Assembly (NCBI GenBank): GCA_946482335.1
Contig: CAMLRG010000228.1
Span: forward strand, 1-8,102
Direction: 5' to 3'
DNA from: an uncultured Duganella sp.
GTDB taxonomy: Bacteria > Pseudomonadota > Gammaproteobacteria > Burkholderiales > Burkholderiaceae
DNA: 8,102 nucleotides
In this document: one piece after another, positions 7,266-8,102 of the stretch
How positions within the stretch are numbered: the first letter of the stretch is position 1
How the letters are laid out: every line of letters starts with the position of its first letter
Notes under the pieces: generated by a model
The model's input: the letters and a program-made list of their open reading frames with translations, nothing else
Told to the model about the DNA's origin: nothing
Databases searched by the model: none
Program-made: the position numbers and the translations under genes

Positions 7266-7283
7266 CGTTGATTTCTGACTCGC

Positions 7284-7314
7284 AGCCGGGTTCCCGCAGG
7301 AAGCCGGCTTTTTT
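7284..7314 (+). terminator. Intrinsic terminator of the GH5 gene
   Basis: AGCCGGGTTCC (7284-7294) pairs with GGAAGCCGGCT (7299-7309) except for one G-G mismatch, with a CGCA loop, followed by six T (7309-7314). It begins 19 nt after the stop codon. A classical Rho-independent terminator. Confidence 0.9.
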
Positions 7315-7413
7315 GCGCTTGGTGCGGTCTCCAATCTGCGAGATTGCAATGCAGGCGTTTCCGCAAAGACGGTCCGCCGTGCGAAAAATCTCAGCAGGAA
7401 TATTTGACCTAGG

Positions 7414-7433
7414 CCTTTGAGAAGAATCAAAGG
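7414..7433. repeat. Short inverted repeat
   Basis: CCTTTGA (7414-7420) and TCAAAGG (7427-7433) form a perfect 7-bp stem with a 6-nt loop in the spacer between the convergent GH5 and membrane-protein genes. No U-run follows on either strand. Role unknown. Confidence 0.4.
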
Positions 7434-7462
7434 TGGGCGCTCTGTGTCCGAATGACAGACCT

Positions 7463-7498
7463 GACACCGACTTTTGACACCGACTTTAGCGACTTTAG
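7463..7498. repeat. Tandem short repeat, GACACCGACTTT units
   Basis: GACACCGACTTTT (7463-7475) is followed directly by GACACCGACTTTA (7476-7488) and a shortened GCGACTTTAG (7489-7498). The last unit overlaps the stop codon of the minus-strand membrane-protein gene. Just before, GTGTC (7444-7448) can pair with GACAC (7463-7467) around ATGACAGACCT, so the array starts in a hairpin. Confidence 0.65.
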
Positions 7499-7746
7499 AT
7501 AAACGGCCAGCCCAAGATGCCTTTGGCGTGCAGTACCGGGCGAACTATCAGGTATCCGACGGCGAAACCCATTGCCAGAAGGCTGCGTGCATCACCCATC
7601 GCCGCCAGGAAGAGTCCGCCCACGGTTGCGGCTGCCACCAGGACCATCAGCCAGACTTCAATGCTGGTGAGGAAGCCCATTGAGCGGCGCCAGATATGGA
7701 TGATCAGCTTGATCGCTTCCAGGGGAGTCTTGACCGGCTTTTGCAT
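7495..7746 (-). CDS. Small two-helix inner membrane protein, 83 aa
   Basis: ATG 7744-7746 has only a weak ribosome binding site (GGTG, 7 nt upstream). The product begins MQKPVKTPLEAIKLI with an amphipathic helix and basic IWRRS, then two hydrophobic segments, about 29-50 (IEVWLMVLVAAATVGGLFLAA... in part) and 54-72 (SLLAMGFAVGYLIVRP), joined by the short turn MGDAR, and ends GILGWPFI. The positive-inside rule puts both ends in the cytoplasm. The family is not recognised. It lies downstream of the tRNA cluster on the same strand but is separated from it by a strong terminator, so it probably has its own promoter. The stop codon lies in the tandem repeat. Confidence 0.7.
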   Translation of the reverse strand: MQKPVKTPLEAIKLIIHIWRRSMGFLTSIEVWLMVLVAAATVGGLFLAAMGDARSLLAMGFAVGYLIVRPVLHAKGILGWPFI

Positions 7747-7760
7747 GTAGTTTCACCAAC

Positions 7761-7775
7761 TGTGCCAATTGCACA
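7761..7775. promoter_or_regulatory. Operator-like inverted repeat upstream of the membrane-protein gene
   Basis: TGTGC (7761-7765) and GCACA (7771-7775) are perfect 5-bp arms around CAATT, 14 nt before the start codon. The size and AT-rich centre resemble a dimeric regulator site, but no regulator is identified. Confidence 0.3.
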
Positions 7776-7789
7776 AAAATCGACGCCGA

Positions 7790-7827
7790 AAATGAAAAAT
7801 CCCCGACTGAGCGGGGATTTTTCATTT
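7790..7827 (-). terminator. Terminator of the tRNA operon
   Basis: A perfect 16-bp stem (7790-7805 with 7812-7827) and a 6-nt loop. The core is CCCCG/CGGGG flanked by A/T runs, so it can act on both strands. On the minus strand the GC core is followed by ATTTTTCATTTT. It lies 4 nt after the CCA end of tRNA-Cys, which fits termination of the tRNA transcript. Confidence 0.88.
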
Positions 7828-7831
7828 CTTC

Positions 7832-7905
7832 TGGAGGCGAGGGCCGGAATCGAACCGGCGTACACGGCTTTGCAGGCCGCTGCATAACCACTTTGCTACC
7901 CCGCC
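7832..7905 (-). tRNA. tRNA-Cys (GCA)
   Basis: A 74-nt cloverleaf with encoded CCA (7832-7834). Acceptor GGCGGGG pairs with CCUCGCC with one G-U. The anticodon loop has GCA, the T-arm has GGUUCGAUUCC, and discriminator base U73 (complement of 7835) is a known cysteine identity element. Last tRNA of a cluster read right to left, 49 nt after tRNA-Gly and 4 nt before the terminator. Confidence 0.96.
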
Positions 7906-7954
7906 GTAAGGCTGGAAGAAACAACCGGCGAGGCCAGGTTCTTTCTAAGCATTC

Positions 7955-8030
7955 TGGAGCGGGAAAAGAGTCTCGAACTCTCGACCTCAACCTTGGCAAG
8001 GTTGCGCTCTACCAACTGAGCTATTCCCGC
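7955..8030 (-). tRNA. tRNA-Gly (GCC), first complete copy
   Basis: A 76-nt cloverleaf with encoded CCA (7955-7957). Acceptor GCGGGAA pairs perfectly with UUCCCGC. The D-arm is AGCUCAGUUGGUAGAGC, the anticodon in CUUGCCAAG is GCC, and the T-arm is GAGAGUUCGAGACUC. It lies 17 nt downstream of a second near-identical copy and 49 nt upstream of tRNA-Cys, in one transcription unit. A Gly-Cys order is common in proteobacteria. Confidence 0.96.
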
Positions 8031-8047
8031 ATTGGGTTTGAAATACT

Positions 8048-8102
8048 TGGAGCGGGAGAAGAGTCTCGAACTCTCGACCTCAACCTTGGCAAGGTTGCGC
8101 TC
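8048..8102 (-). tRNA. tRNA-Gly (GCC), second copy, cut by the window edge
   Basis: The 3' 55 nt of a tRNA-Gly, from the CCA (8048-8050) through the T-arm and anticodon GCC to part of the D-arm; the 5' end is beyond the window. It is identical to the first copy over the shared part except for position 66 of the acceptor stem (C instead of U). The intact copy has A7-U66, so this copy should have G7-C66 if functional. Confidence 0.93.

Overview
The window looks like chromosomal DNA of a GC-rich beta-proteobacterium, most likely Burkholderiales/Oxalobacteraceae (Massilia, Duganella or Janthinobacterium type). I infer this from the GroESL sequence, the GC-rich third codon positions, the Gly-Gly-Cys tRNA cluster and the short GTGCCTGACCC-type intergenic palindrome; no database search was possible.

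Left part (1-1623): a damaged, mobile-element-marked region. It opens with the last codons of a TnpB-like gene and the hairpin right end of an IS200/IS605-type element, which is also the 3' part of its omegaRNA. The element ends at about base 118, inside the 3' end of a small signal-peptide gene (minus strand, TTG start), which it appears to have truncated. Next are the 3' portions of two divergent genes, an SDR oxidoreductase (minus) and an alpha/beta hydrolase (plus). Both lack their N-terminal halves and meet at about base 920, as if one deletion removed both 5' ends and the shared promoter region. A 53-residue, disordered Lys/Gly/Ser-rich protein with a strong ribosome binding site follows.

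Centre (1640-4810, all minus strand): a complete groES-groEL operon. Its GroEL has no Gly-Gly-Met tail, so it is probably an accessory chaperonin. The groES leader has a heat-shock-like promoter and a weak hairpin covering the Shine-Dalgarno sequence, which may act as an RNA thermometer. Upstream, in the same direction, are two unrecognised genes (209 and 89 aa) that form an operon. Bases 4748-5390 hold no intact gene, only a probable frameshifted coding remnant.

Right part (5391-8102): a secreted multidomain GH5 glycoside hydrolase, probably an endoglucanase, with visibly lower GC than its neighbours. It ends in a strong intrinsic terminator. Then come a short repeat-bearing spacer, a small two-helix membrane protein (minus) and a tRNA operon read right to left: tRNA-Gly (partial), tRNA-Gly, tRNA-Cys, closed by a 16-bp terminator stem. 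The cellulase lies next to the tRNA cluster, which together with its base composition suggests, but does not prove, lateral acquisition.
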